64,000 nucleotides of DNA from Nocardia sienata NBRC 100364 (GCF_001613205.1 NZ_BDBX01000049.1:24152-88151), one strand, 5' to 3'; positions 32,802-41,625 are shown, counted from the stretch's first letter. The notes: generated by a model not told the origin, from the letters alone. A program made the numbers and translations.

Positions 32802-33232
32802 GATCGACCTCTTTTGGCGCGTGGGCGTTTCAGTTATGATTCACTGCTGCACACCGAACCAACCGGAGGTCTAGTTTTTACCGATCGGAACATACCGTGC
32901 ATGTTAGCGGCGGGCAATCGGGACGTTCAGACGGTTATACCGCGAATAAAGCAGATGTGGAACAGGTTTCGTGGCATATCACAGGGTGGTAATGGAACAT
33001 CCGGTTGTCGGATGAATTCCCTGGTGAAGATGCCCGCGCGGGGGAACGTCGCGAGTTCGCCTTCATTGGGTCGACCGCTCCATACCTTCCCGTGAGGGGG
33101 AAGTTCGGCTCGATATTCTCACGCGCCCCGGCCCGCACCCGGAAAATTCGTCCGACGAAGCCGGTGGTCGGCGGGCTCGCGGTGCGGTGGCCCTCTCAGT
33201 AGCCTCTCAGTCGCTACCGTCAAACTGGTGTT
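32802..33232. other. Divergent intergenic region conservon / mprA
   Basis: This 431-bp non-coding stretch, more AT-rich than its surroundings near 32830-33000, carries the conservon promoter and the mprA promoter with its MprA-box-like repeat (33192-33210). I see no gene. Confidence 0.6.
33192..33210 (+). promoter_or_regulatory. MprA-box-like direct repeat before mprA
   Basis: CTCTCAGT occurs twice with an 11-bp period (33192 and 33203), about 22 bp before the mprA ATG. MprA is known to bind loosely conserved 8-bp direct repeats in its own and the pepD promoter, so this is probably the autoregulatory site. Confidence 0.7.
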
Positions 33233-33919
33233 ATGCGGATTCTGGTGGTCGACGACGATCGTGCCGTGCGGGAGTCACTGCGCCGGTCGCTGACCTTCAA
33301 CGGGTACACCGTCGATCTCGCGGTGGACGGTATCGACGCTTTGGAGAAGGCGACCGCCGACCGCCCGGACGCATTGGTACTCGATGTCATGATGCCTCGA
33401 CTGGACGGACTCGAAGTGTGCCGGCGGCTGCGCAGCACCGGAGACGATCTGCCCATCCTGGTGCTGACCGCGCGCGATTCGGTTTCCGAACGAGTGGCGG
33501 GCCTCGATGCCGGAGCCGACGACTACCTGCCCAAACCGTTCGCTCTGGAAGAGTTGCTGGCCCGGCTGCGCGCCCTGCTGCGCCGTCGCGCCCCGGACAC
33601 CGGCGAGATCTCCGAGGCGATGCACTTCGCCGACCTCTCCCTCGACCCGGTCACCCGCGAGGTCGCCCGGGGTACGCGGTCGATCTCGCTGACCCGCACC
33701 GAGTTCTCCCTGCTCGAAATGCTCATGTCCAATCCGCGCCGGGTGCTGACCCGCGGCCGGATACTCGAGGAGGTATGGGGCTACGACTTCCCGACCTCGG
33801 GTAACGCTCTGGAGGTCTATATCGGCTATCTCCGCCGGAAAACCGAGGCAGACGGCGAACCCCGCCTCATCCACACCGTGCGCGGGGTCGGCTACGTCCT
33901 GCGTGAAACTCCCCCGTAA
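33233..33919 (+). CDS. mprA: Two-component response regulator MprA
   Basis: A 228-residue OmpR-type regulator of the envelope-stress system. The receiver domain has the acidic DDD pocket, the phospho-acceptor Asp in LDVMMPRLDG and the KPF lysine. The winged-helix DNA-binding domain starts at about 130 (SLTRTEFSLLEML, NALEVYIGYLRRK, HTVRGVGYVLRE). It is nearly identical to mycobacterial MprA over the receiver. In M. tuberculosis MprA controls sigB, sigE and pepD during surfactant and wall stress. Confidence 0.97.
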   Translation: MRILVVDDDRAVRESLRRSLTFNGYTVDLAVDGIDALEKATADRPDALVLDVMMPRLDGLEVCRRLRSTGDDLPILVLTARDSVSERVAGLDAGADDYLPKPFALEELLARLRALLRRRAPDTGEISEAMHFADLSLDPVTREVARGTRSISLTRTEFSLLEMLMSNPRRVLTRGRILEEVWGYDFPTSGNALEVYIGYLRRKTEADGEPRLIHTVRGVGYVLRETPP

Positions 33920-33927
33920 GCGCGGAT

Positions 33928-35445
33928 ATGGCACGCACCTCACGGTCCGCGGACAAGAAACATTCGGTCGCGCCGCTCGGCGGTCCCTGGCCGGACGAGC
34001 CGGCCCCCATGCGACCCCCGACCCCGCTGACCCGCACCGTATCCCTGCGGTGGCGGGTCACCCTGCTGGCCGCCTCGCTGGTGGCGATCTTCGTGGCGAT
34101 CACCTCCATCGCTGCCTACGCCATGGTCGCCCGCGCCCTCTACGGGCAGGTCGACGCGCAGTTGCGGGCGCGCGCCGCCACCATGATCAGTGGCGATATC
34201 GACAGCATGGCCTTCCAGTCGCTCGGCGTGGCGACACTGTTCTCCAACGATATCGGGGTCGCGCTGATCTATCCGCCGGCGAACGCGGAGTCCACCCAGC
34301 GGGCCGGCCTGCCCGCCTATATTCCGCCACAGCCGACCACCCCGCCCATCGGTACCGAGGAGATCGCGGTGGCGCGGGGCACCCGCGAATCGTCGCTGCG
34401 CACCTACAACAATCAGCGGGTACTCGCCGAGCGCATGGACTCCGGCGTCACGCTGATCATCTCGCAGCGACTGGAACCGACCCGCGAGGTGCTGGACCGG
34501 CTGGCCTGGCTGCTGTTCGCAGTCGGCGCCAGCGGTGTCGTCCTCGCCGCCGGAGCCGGTACCACGGTCGGGCGGACCGGGCTGCGGCCGATCGCCCGGC
34601 TGACCGCGGCCACCGAGCGCATCGCGCGCACCGACGATCTCACACCCATCCCGGTGACCGGCGACGACGAGCTCGCCCGGCTCACCGAGAGCTTCAACAC
34701 CATGCTGCGCGCTCTGACCGAATCCCGGGACCGGCAACGGCGGCTGGTCGCCGACGCCGGCCACGAACTGCGCACCCCACTGACCTCCTTGCGCACGAAT
34801 ATGGAGCTTCTCATCGCCTCGAGCCGTCCCGACGCGCCCGCGATTCCCGAGGAGGATATGGCCGAACTGCGCTCGGATGTGATGGCACAGATCGAAGAGC
34901 TGTCCAACCTGGTCGGCGACCTGGTGGACCTGGCCCGCGAGGACGCCCCGGAAACCGTGTACGAGCGGGTCGACCTCGGGGAGGTGACCGAACGCGCGCT
35001 GGAACGGGTCCGCCGCCGCGGCGCGTCCGATTTCGCCGCCGAATTACGCCCCTGGTTCGTGTACGGGCACGACGCGGCATTGGAACGCGCGATTCTCAAT
35101 GTTCTCGACAACGCCGCCAAATGGAACCCGCCCGGCGAACAGGTCCGCGTACGGATGGCCGAGACGGGCCGCGGGCTCCTGGAATTATCGGTCGACGATG
35201 CCGGGCCCGGTATTCCACCCGGCGAACGTGAGCTGGTCTTCGAGCGTTTCTATCGCACCACCGCCTCGCGCTCCATGCCCGGTTCCGGACTAGGGTTGGC
35301 AATCGTGAAGCAGGTCGTGACCAAACACGGCGGCACCATTGCCATCGATACCTCCGAGCGCGGTGGCGCCCTCATACGCATCGTATTGCCGGGTGAAAAC
35401 CCACCCCCCGAGGAATATCGTCCGGAAAGCGTAGAAAGCGAATAA
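33928..35445 (+). CDS. mprB: Sensor histidine kinase MprB
   Basis: A 505-residue membrane kinase paired with MprA. Order: TM1 about 45-65, extracytoplasmic sensor about 66-190, TM2 about 190-212, HAMP, H-box DAGHELRTPLTSLRTN with the acceptor His, N-box VLDNAAKWNPP, VDDAGPGIP and GSGLGLAIVKQVV (G boxes). In mycobacteria the sensor domain interacts with DnaK and unfolded envelope proteins relieve it. It begins 8 bp after mprA and ends before the pepD promoter. Confidence 0.96.
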   Translation: MARTSRSADKKHSVAPLGGPWPDEPAPMRPPTPLTRTVSLRWRVTLLAASLVAIFVAITSIAAYAMVARALYGQVDAQLRARAATMISGDIDSMAFQSLGVATLFSNDIGVALIYPPANAESTQRAGLPAYIPPQPTTPPIGTEEIAVARGTRESSLRTYNNQRVLAERMDSGVTLIISQRLEPTREVLDRLAWLLFAVGASGVVLAAGAGTTVGRTGLRPIARLTAATERIARTDDLTPIPVTGDDELARLTESFNTMLRALTESRDRQRRLVADAGHELRTPLTSLRTNMELLIASSRPDAPAIPEEDMAELRSDVMAQIEELSNLVGDLVDLAREDAPETVYERVDLGEVTERALERVRRRGASDFAAELRPWFVYGHDAALERAILNVLDNAAKWNPPGEQVRVRMAETGRGLLELSVDDAGPGIPPGERELVFERFYRTTASRSMPGSGLGLAIVKQVVTKHGGTIAIDTSERGGALIRIVLPGENPPPEEYRPESVESE

Positions 35446-35642
35446 TTGTGGAGGGGCCGAAATATTGCTGCTGTGTTTTCGGCGCGTCGCCGCGCGGGGT
35501 GGAGGCCCCCTTGGTCTCGCCGTTTCGACCTCGGGACCCGAGCCATCGGTTCATGCGATGTGCGGTCTGTTTGAGGCGTTCCGTGGGCCGGCCCGGCCTA
35601 CGGCGGCGGAAGCGCGGCTATGAGCACCGCAATTTAATGCAG

Positions 35643-35661
35643 CTCTCAGTTCGTTCTCAGT
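35643..35661 (+). promoter_or_regulatory. MprA-box-like direct repeat before pepD
   Basis: CTCTCAGT (35643) and TTCTCAGT (35654) again have an 11-bp period, as before mprA, 47 bp upstream of the pepD ATG. It suggests that pepD has its own MprA-dependent promoter although it follows mprB. Confidence 0.7.
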
Positions 35662-35707
35662 AGGGGTCGGCAGGCTGGACAGCGGATATGAGCAGAAAAG
35701 GGAAACT

Positions 35708-37111
35708 ATGACCGAGGATTTCACCAGTCGGCCGACGGGGCCGGAATCGGGACCGGTGCCGCCCTCGACCCCGCAGACCGGGCCGCCGTCGGGCCTCGGG
35801 CCCGGCGAGTCCACCGGACCCGGTCATGCGCCGGGGACCGGGGCGCCGCGGTATCCGGGTGGGCCGCAGTTTCCGGATGGCCGACCGGCCGATACCGCCG
35901 CGTATCCGGTGGCCGGCGGCTCGTTCGCCGGGCCGCCGCCCGGCGAGTCCGGGCAGTTCTACGTGGCGGCCGCGCCGCCGCCTCCGCCCCGGAGCCCGGT
36001 GCGTACCGGCCTGGTGGCCGGTGCGGTCGCGCTGGCCCTGGTGAGTGGCGGGATCGGTGGCGCGGTGGGTGCGCTGGTCAGCGATTCGGGTGAGCGGCCG
36101 GCGGTGACCAATGCGCTGGACGGACCGGTGCCGAAGGTGCAGAACACCGCGAATGCGCCGGCCGGCTCGACCCAGGCGGTGGCGCAGCGGGTGCTGCCGT
36201 CGGTGGTGATGATCGAGGTGGCCAGTAACCGCGGGCAGGGGGAGGGTTCCGGGGTGGTGTTGTCCTCGGACGGTTTGATCCTGACCAACAATCATGTCGC
36301 GGCCGGGGGTGGCGGGAACGGCGATATGTCGGTGACCTTCTCCGACGGCAGCACGGCGCAGGCTTCGCTGGTGGGAGCCGATCCGGTTTCCGATCTCGCG
36401 GTCATCCGGGCACGCGGGAAAACGGATCTGCAGCCGATCGAACTGGGTAGTTCGGCGAATCTGCAGGTCGGTCAGCCGGTGGTGGCCATAGGTTCGCCGC
36501 TGGGGCTGGCGGGCACGGTGACCACGGGAATCGTCTCGGCGATGAATCGCCCGGTGTCGACCACCGGGGAGGGCGGCAACGATCCGACCGTGCCGAATCC
36601 GGTGATCGACGCGATCCAGACCGATGCCGCGATCAATCCGGGTAATTCCGGGGGCGCGCTGGTCGACGCCCAGGGCCGGCTGATCGGGATCAATACCGCG
36701 ATCGCGAGCCTGGGGTCCTCGGGTGCGGGGGGTCAGCAGAGCGGTTCGATCGGGCTCGGGTTCGCGATCCCGGTGGATCAGGCGCGCCGGGTCGCCGACG
36801 AGTTGATCGAGAGCGGTCACGCAACGTATGCGCAGATCGGGATGACAGTGCAGCGGGACGAGTCGGTGCACGGTGCGCGGGTCCTCGATGTCACGCCGAA
36901 CGGTCCGGCGGCCGCGGCGGGGATTCCGTCCGGGTCCATCGTGACCCGGTTGGACGACCGCACGATCGATTCCGGTGACGCGCTGGTCGCCGCGGTGCGG
37001 TCGAAGCAGCCGGGAGACAGGGTGACAGTGACGTATACCGATGAACGCGGTGGAAATACCCGTACGGCCGAGGTGACCCTCGCCGCCGCCGCGGTGGAAG
37101 GAGGCCGATGA
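35708..37111 (+). CDS. pepD: HtrA-like serine protease/chaperone PepD
   Basis: A 467-residue DegP/HtrA protein working outside the membrane on misfolded proteins. A 95-residue Pro/Gly-rich cytosolic N-terminus precedes a TM helix (about 100-122). The trypsin-like domain shows the triad in LTNNHVAAG (His), SDLAVIRA (Asp) and NPGNSGGALVD (Ser); a single PDZ domain follows (ARVLDVTPNGPAAAAGIPSG to the end). It is the fourth element of the mprA-mprB-pepD-moaB2 order known from mycobacteria, and in that system it is an MprA/SigE target that lowers the stress signal. Confidence 0.96.
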   Translation: MTEDFTSRPTGPESGPVPPSTPQTGPPSGLGPGESTGPGHAPGTGAPRYPGGPQFPDGRPADTAAYPVAGGSFAGPPPGESGQFYVAAAPPPPPRSPVRTGLVAGAVALALVSGGIGGAVGALVSDSGERPAVTNALDGPVPKVQNTANAPAGSTQAVAQRVLPSVVMIEVASNRGQGEGSGVVLSSDGLILTNNHVAAGGGGNGDMSVTFSDGSTAQASLVGADPVSDLAVIRARGKTDLQPIELGSSANLQVGQPVVAIGSPLGLAGTVTTGIVSAMNRPVSTTGEGGNDPTVPNPVIDAIQTDAAINPGNSGGALVDAQGRLIGINTAIASLGSSGAGGQQSGSIGLGFAIPVDQARRVADELIESGHATYAQIGMTVQRDESVHGARVLDVTPNGPAAAAGIPSGSIVTRLDDRTIDSGDALVAAVRSKQPGDRVTVTYTDERGGNTRTAEVTLAAAAVEGGR

Positions 37112-37665
37112 TGCAGAAGGTGGCCGGGGCTGGGCACGCGGCGCTCGCGATCGACGCTACGGTGAGCGGTATGGAAATCGATGCTCCTGTTGCGGGGCGT
37201 GCACTGGTCGTGGTGGTGGACGATCGAACTGCGCACGGCGGCGAGGATTCGCTGGGCCCGCTGGTGACCGAACTGCTCACCGAGGCGGGGTTCCTCGTCG
37301 ACGCGTCCGTTTCGGTGGAGGCCGACGAGGTGGCGATCCGCAACGCGTTGAATACCGCGGTGATCGGTGGCGTGGACATAGTGATCTCGGTCGGTGGCAC
37401 CGGTATGTCGCCACGTGATGTCACGCCCGAGGCCACCTCCGAGGTGCTCGACCGGGATCTGCCCGGGATCAGTGAGGCGTTGCGGGCGTCGGGACGGGTG
37501 GCCGGTTCGCTGGATGCCGGGCTTTCCCGTGGGCTGGCCGGCATCTCGGGAAGCACCTTGGTGGTGAATCTGCCGGGTACCCGGGCCGCGATCCGCGACG
37601 GAATGGCGACGCTCGGACCGCTGGCGAGCCGGGTGATCGGTGAGCTGTCCGGGCTGCTGGAATGA
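37108..37665 (+). CDS. moaB2: MoaB/Mog-family molybdopterin adenylyltransferase-like protein
   Basis: A 185-residue MogA/MoaB-fold protein that in the family activates molybdopterin with ATP before Mo insertion. The pterin-site motifs are present: SVGGTGMSPRDVTPEAT, SRGLAGISGSTLVVNLPG and GRALVVVVDDRTAHGG. The N-terminal 28 residues are variable; ATG 37108 overlaps pepD by 4 bp. The link of moaB2 to pepD is conserved in mycobacteria though its meaning is unknown. A Glp (MoeA-like) protein is encoded at 44641. Confidence 0.92.
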   Translation: MMQKVAGAGHAALAIDATVSGMEIDAPVAGRALVVVVDDRTAHGGEDSLGPLVTELLTEAGFLVDASVSVEADEVAIRNALNTAVIGGVDIVISVGGTGMSPRDVTPEATSEVLDRDLPGISEALRASGRVAGSLDAGLSRGLAGISGSTLVVNLPGTRAAIRDGMATLGPLASRVIGELSGLLE

Positions 37666-37680
37666 GCCGGAGCGGGCAGT

Positions 37681-37875
37681 ATGAGTGAGGGCCAGACCCC
37701 TGAGGTCCCCCGTCGGGCGAACCGCCGGACGGGGGATCCGGCGCGTCTGGACCGGATTTTCGGTGAGGTACTGCCGTCCACCACGCGTGACGAGCGGGAC
37801 GACGGCGCGGTATCCGGTGCCGACGACGACTGGTGGCGTTCGCAGGTGCCACCGCATCACGGGGGGACCGGGTGA
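37681..37875 (+). CDS. Small conserved acidic protein after moaB2
   Basis: A 64-residue polar protein, MSEGQTPEVPRRANRR start and DDDWWRSQVPPHHGG near the end. The Trp-Trp/Pro-Pro-His-His tail looks like a short conserved motif of small actinobacterial proteins. It starts 15 bp after moaB2 and probably belongs to the same transcript. No function is known. Confidence 0.65.
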   Translation: MSEGQTPEVPRRANRRTGDPARLDRIFGEVLPSTTRDERDDGAVSGADDDWWRSQVPPHHGGTG

Positions 37876-38137
37876 TTACGGAAATGGCTTGTCGCCCAAC
37901 GCTTTTCGCCTGAATACTGGTCAGGCGTAGTTTCTGCGGAGAAAACGGAAGGCCCGAATTTATCCGAAAATGTCCGGTATCCAATGGGCAAGATTATAAT
38001 GTCCCGCTCCCGGCGTCGGGTTTTTGTAGGGGGCTTCTCTTTTTGCGATTTCTTGACGCGGGATTTCCGCACCCGGCGACCGGCCCGGATGCCGGCACCT
38101 GCGTTTACCTACCGGTTCGCGCCACTTCGCATTCGAA

Positions 38138-38153
38138 TGTGACTTGAATCACA
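38138..38153. promoter_or_regulatory. Perfect CRP/GlxR-type palindrome before the porins
   Basis: TGTGACTTGAATCACA fits TGTGA-N6-TCACA at every arm position. It is 269 bp before the first porin start, followed by AT-rich DNA that could hold the promoter. Confidence 0.7.
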
Positions 38154-38314
38154 TTAACGTATAGCGAAAGCACCCTTTGTCCCACCTGTTGTCGACCGTT
38201 TAATCTCGGCTTCGTCGACCGCCGCAATGGCGGTCCGGTGTGGTTTCCGTTCGTGGATCCTGCCGGTCGCATTGGTGTGCATTGTCCGATTTGTGGCGTT
38301 GCACCGAAATTACA

Positions 38315-38327
38315 ACAGGTCACCTGT
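38315..38327. promoter_or_regulatory. 13-bp palindrome in the porin leader
   Basis: ACAGGTCACCTGT is an exact inverted repeat (ACAGGT/ACCTGT around a central C), 94 bp before the porin start. It may bind a repressor or MarR/TetR-type regulator; no cognate regulator gene is adjacent. Confidence 0.4.
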
Positions 38328-38421
38328 AGGTAACAAACGAGCGAAACACTGGTCGGAGCCGGCGAGTCAGCTGTCCGAGTCTCGTAGGCCATGCTGTTTG
38401 TTCGACATGATGAGGGGAAAT

Positions 38422-39096
38422 ATGAGCGAGAACCGCACCGACGGTGTACGTAACGGCGCCAGGATCGCGGGTGTCGGTGCCGCGGCCGCCGTCGCCGTGG
38501 GCCTGTTGTCGGTGGGCGCCGCGAATGCCGATGCCTTCGTGGCGCTGCCCGACGGTCAGAAGGCCGGCCCGGGAGTGACCCTCACCCGTACGGGTGAGCA
38601 TGCCGTCGTTTCGCCCTCCATGGCGGCCAACGGCGCGGGCCGGGTGGTCTGGGTCTCCGGAAACGCCATTGCCGATGTCGCAGTCACGCCCGAAGGCGAA
38701 CCGGGTCCGAACAACGGCCCGACCGGGGCGGACGGGACCAACAACTCGTCCACGCACGGCACTTCCCAGCTCAACACCGGCTATATCGTCGGCTGCCAGG
38801 TGAGTATCGGAGAGGACGCGATCGGCCTGGGCGGATCGCTGGGCCTGTCCCTCGACGGCGGTAGCCTCGGTGGCTCCGTCGGCGTCGAATTGGGCCCGGG
38901 CGAAGTGGAATTCGTGCAGATCGACTTCAAGGACATCACCAAGCCCGGCAGGTACTCGGTGGAGTACCAGGACGCCGAGATCGAGATCCAGGGTTGCGCG
39001 GGTTACGCGCAGGCGCGGTCGTACACGGTGGTCGAGATCATCGGCGACCATTACTCGAAGACCACGCTGTACGGCCAGCCGTTCAGCATCGGCTGA
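38422..39096 (+). CDS. MspA-family porin, NfpA-like type, copy 1
   Basis: A 224-residue outer-membrane channel protein of the MspA family. The signal peptide (about 1-37, ending GAANA) precedes a beta-rich body: AFVALPDGQKAGPGVTLTRT, VVSPSMAANGAGRVVWVSG, INTGY-like LNTGYIVGCQVSIG, GPGEVEFVQIDFKDI and the family end TTLYGQPFSIG. Two Cys (GCQ, QGCAGYAQ) may pair. In N. farcinica the NfpA and NfpB subunits together make a cation-selective channel for hydrophilic solutes. ATG 38422 follows GAGGGGAAAT. The second gene of the pair starts 73 bp downstream. Confidence 0.93.
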   Translation: MSENRTDGVRNGARIAGVGAAAAVAVGLLSVGAANADAFVALPDGQKAGPGVTLTRTGEHAVVSPSMAANGAGRVVWVSGNAIADVAVTPEGEPGPNNGPTGADGTNNSSTHGTSQLNTGYIVGCQVSIGEDAIGLGGSLGLSLDGGSLGGSVGVELGPGEVEFVQIDFKDITKPGRYSVEYQDAEIEIQGCAGYAQARSYTVVEIIGDHYSKTTLYGQPFSIG

Positions 39097-39169
39097 GCTG
39101 CCGCGCCCGTCCACGTCGCATCGAATCTCTCTCGCGCACTCCGCGAGCTCTCCCAAGGGTGTAACTCTC

Positions 39170-39835
39170 ATGATCAACCGTAAGAAACTGGCGCGCCTGG
39201 CCGGCCTCGGCGCCGCCACCACCATCGCGATGGGCCTGTTCTCCACCGGAGCGGCCAGTGCCGATACCTTCGTGCCGTTGCCGGGCGGCGAACTCGTCAA
39301 GACGCTGTCCGACGGCACGGTGGTGACCGTACGCATGGTCGGTGAGTCGGCGACCATCAGTCCGTCCATGGGCGCCACCCCGGTGCACCGCAACGCGTGG
39401 GCCTCCGGTAGCGCGCAGGTCGAGATCGCCGGCGGCGAGGACGTGGGCGGCAAGATCTACCCCGGCTATGTCGTGGGCTGCCAGGTCAATATCGACGGCG
39501 GCGGTGCCGAGGGTGGTGCCGGTGCCGATGTGGATACCGAAGGCGCCGTGAGCCCGAGCGCCGAAACCGGTGGAAACCTCACGATCGGCCCCGGTCAGGC
39601 GAAGTCGTTCTACATCCTCGATATCGAGGAACCGGACGACTACGGTAGCGAGGACCACGCTACCAACAACAGTTTCCAGGGCAACAGCGGCTCGGTGACC
39701 TGGTCCGATCAGACCATCGGCCTCAGTGGCTGCGGCGGTTACGCGCAGGCCCGCTCGTTTGTCAAAGTCGAGGTGGAAACCGAGAACGTGATCACCTTCG
39801 TCACGCTGTGGGGTCAGCCGTTCAGCCTCGGCTGA
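39170..39835 (+). CDS. MspA-family porin, NfpB-like type, copy 1
   Basis: A 221-residue partner subunit. The signal peptide (MINRKKLARLAGLG start) ends near GAASA, followed by DTFVPLPGGELVKTLSDGT and VVTVRMVGESATISPSMGAT, PGYVVGCQVNIDGGG, a Gly/Ala/Asp-rich loop, the inserted HATNNSFQGNSGSVTWSDQ segment not present in the other subunit type, and the end TLWGQPFSLG. The HATNN insert and absence of the NNSSTHG loop separate this type from the NfpA-like one. It is co-transcribed with the gene before it and ends at the hairpin 39863-39892. Confidence 0.93.
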   Translation: MINRKKLARLAGLGAATTIAMGLFSTGAASADTFVPLPGGELVKTLSDGTVVTVRMVGESATISPSMGATPVHRNAWASGSAQVEIAGGEDVGGKIYPGYVVGCQVNIDGGGAEGGAGADVDTEGAVSPSAETGGNLTIGPGQAKSFYILDIEEPDDYGSEDHATNNSFQGNSGSVTWSDQTIGLSGCGGYAQARSFVKVEVETENVITFVTLWGQPFSLG

Positions 39836-39862
39836 TATCCGGCCCGACATACTGACACGTTT

Positions 39863-39892
39863 ACGGGCCCGTCGCAGCCGCGGCGGGCCCGT
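39863..39892 (+). terminator. Terminator after porin pair 1
   Basis: ACGGGCCCG and CGGGCCCGT arms around a CGC/GCG-extended loop, 28 bp after the stop. Confidence 0.7.
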
Positions 39893-40150
39893 ATCCCGTT
39901 CCGGCAGCACCGGTTCCGCCGGTGCCCGGATCGGATTTCCCCAGTACCGTCACTTTCCGGCTACCTGACACTCATCCGGTCGACACACCGCGTCGGCGGC
40001 ACGGTAGCCGAGTGTTCACCGGTTGTGTGGTTTTCGGTTCATCTGGTGGCTACAGCCGTCCCGCAAGCTCTATGAAGCCTGTTCTCGGGCCGCCCCGACA
40101 TCGGATCGCTGCGATGGCGGGTGTCGCTGAAAACCTTGATGAGGGGAAAT
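39893..40150. other. Promoter region of porin pair 2
   Basis: The 258 bp between the first terminator and the third porin gene hold no CDS. No CRP-type palindrome like that before pair 1 is visible. The last 25 bp (TTGATGAGGGGAAAT before the ATG) repeat the leader of the first pair, so the duplication included the ribosome site but not the upstream operators. Confidence 0.55.
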
Positions 40151-40825
40151 ATGAGCAAGAACCGCACCACCGGTCTGCGCTGCGGCGCGCGCGCTCTGGG
40201 CGTCGGCGCTGTCGCGGCTGTGGCCATGGGCCTGTTCTCGACCGGTGCCGCGAACGCGGACACCTTCGTTCCGCTGCCCGACGGTGAGAAACTCGGACCC
40301 GGCGTGAAGATCACCCGTACCCATGAGAGCGCGCTCATCTCGCCGTCCCTGGCCGCCAACGGCGCGGGCCGGACCGTGTGGGTCTCGGGCAACGCAACTG
40401 CCGACGTCACGGTGACCCCCGAGGGTGAAGCCGGTCCGAACAACGGCCCGACCGGAGCGGACGGGACCAACAACTCCTCGACGCACGGTGCCTCGCAGAT
40501 CAACACCGGCTACATCATCGGCTGCCAGGTGAGCATCGCCGACGACGCCATCGGTCTCGGCGGCTCTGTCGGTATCGAGGTGGGCGGCGGCAGCGTCGGC
40601 GGGTCGGTCGGTATCGAGCTCGGACCCGGTGAGGTCGAGTTCGTGCAGATCGAATTCAAGGACATCGAGAAGCCGGGAGTTTACTCCGTCGAGTACCAGG
40701 ATGTGGAGATGGAGATCCAGGGCTGCGCCGGCTATGCGCAGGCCCGGGCCTACACCGTGGTCGAGATTATCGGTGACCACTACTCGAAGACCACCCTCTA
40801 CGGGCAGCCGTTCAGCATCGGCTGA
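40151..40825 (+). CDS. MspA-family porin, NfpA-like type, copy 2
   Basis: A 224-residue paralogue of the 38422 gene with the same length and block order: signal peptide to GAANA, DTFVPLPDGEKLGPGVKIT, SPSLAANGAGRTVWVSGN, the shared NNSSTHG loop, INTGYIIGCQVSIADDAIG and YGQPFSIG. The N-terminal MSKNRTTG parallels MSENRTDG of copy 1. ATG 40151 is used because the same GAGGGGAAAT leader precedes it; an upstream in-frame start is ignored. It forms the second porin pair with the next gene. Confidence 0.93.
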   Translation: MSKNRTTGLRCGARALGVGAVAAVAMGLFSTGAANADTFVPLPDGEKLGPGVKITRTHESALISPSLAANGAGRTVWVSGNATADVTVTPEGEAGPNNGPTGADGTNNSSTHGASQINTGYIIGCQVSIADDAIGLGGSVGIEVGGGSVGGSVGIELGPGEVEFVQIEFKDIEKPGVYSVEYQDVEMEIQGCAGYAQARAYTVVEIIGDHYSKTTLYGQPFSIG

Positions 40826-40897
40826 TACCGGCACCGGTCGAATTCACCCACCACATCTCTCGCTGTAGCGAATTCAACCCCAGAGGGGCATAAACAC

Positions 40898-41566
40898 ATG
40901 TTCAACCGTAAGAAATTGGCGCGCCTGGCCGGCGTCGGCGCCGCTGCCTCGATGGCGCTGGGCCTGTTCTCCACCGGCGCCGCCAATGCCGACACCTTCA
41001 TCCCGCTGCCCGGTGGCGAAATCACCAAGACCCTGTCCGACGGCACCGTGGTGACTGTGCGCCTGGTCGGCGAGTCCGCCACCATCAGCCCGTCCATGGG
41101 CGCGACCCCGGTCCACCGCAATGCCTGGGCCTCGGCCAGTGCGCAGGTCGAGATCGCCGGTGGTGAGAATGTCGGTGGCAAGATCTACCCCGGCTATGTC
41201 GTGGGGTGCCAGGTCAATATCGACGGTGGCGGTGCCGAAGGTGGCGCCGACGCCGATATCGATGGTTCGTCCGGTGAGGTCAGCCCCAGTGGTGAGGTCG
41301 GCGGCAACCTGACGCTGGGCCCCGGCCAGGCGAAGTCCTTCTATGTCCTCGATATCGAGAAGCCCGACGACTACGGCAACGAGGATCACGCCACCAACAA
41401 CAAGTTCAAGGGCAACAGCGGCTCGGTGACCTGGTCGGATCAGACCATCGGCGTCAACGGCTGCGGCGGTTACGCGCAGGCGCGCTCGTTCGTGCGGGTC
41501 AAGGTCGAGACCGACAACGTGATGTCCGTGGTGACCCTGTGGGGTCAGCCGTTCAGCCTCGGCTGA
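40898..41566 (+). CDS. MspA-family porin, NfpB-like type, copy 2
   Basis: A 222-residue paralogue of the 39170 gene: signal MFNRKKLARLAGVG ending GAANA, then DTFIPLPGGEITKTLSDGT, GESATISPSMGATPVHRNAW, YPGYVVGCQVNIDGGG, HATNNKFKGNSGSVTWSDQ and LWGQPFSLG. The acidic loop differs from copy 1 (DADIDGSSGEVSPS against GADVDTEGAVSPS), so pore charge may differ. The gene is followed by a strong hairpin. Confidence 0.93.
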   Translation: MFNRKKLARLAGVGAAASMALGLFSTGAANADTFIPLPGGEITKTLSDGTVVTVRLVGESATISPSMGATPVHRNAWASASAQVEIAGGENVGGKIYPGYVVGCQVNIDGGGAEGGADADIDGSSGEVSPSGEVGGNLTLGPGQAKSFYVLDIEKPDDYGNEDHATNNKFKGNSGSVTWSDQTIGVNGCGGYAQARSFVRVKVETDNVMSVVTLWGQPFSLG

Positions 41567-41625
41567 TCCGGACGTAAGGCTCATCCGGCCGGGTTCCCGG
41601 CTCGGCCGAACCCATATTCCGGTGG

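Larger units (their letters stand above)
37876..38421. other. Long regulatory region before the first porin pair
   Basis: This 546-bp stretch has no convincing gene and is clearly more AT-rich than the flanks from about 37900 to 38340. It contains a perfect CRP-type palindrome (38138-38153), a second 13-bp palindrome (38315-38327) and a GAGGGGAAA ribosome site just before the porin ATG. Confidence 0.65.

Noticed and set aside
38227..38421. Upstream extension of the first porin
   Set aside because: The signal peptide and ribosome site define ATG 38422; the upstream part is promoter DNA with palindromes.
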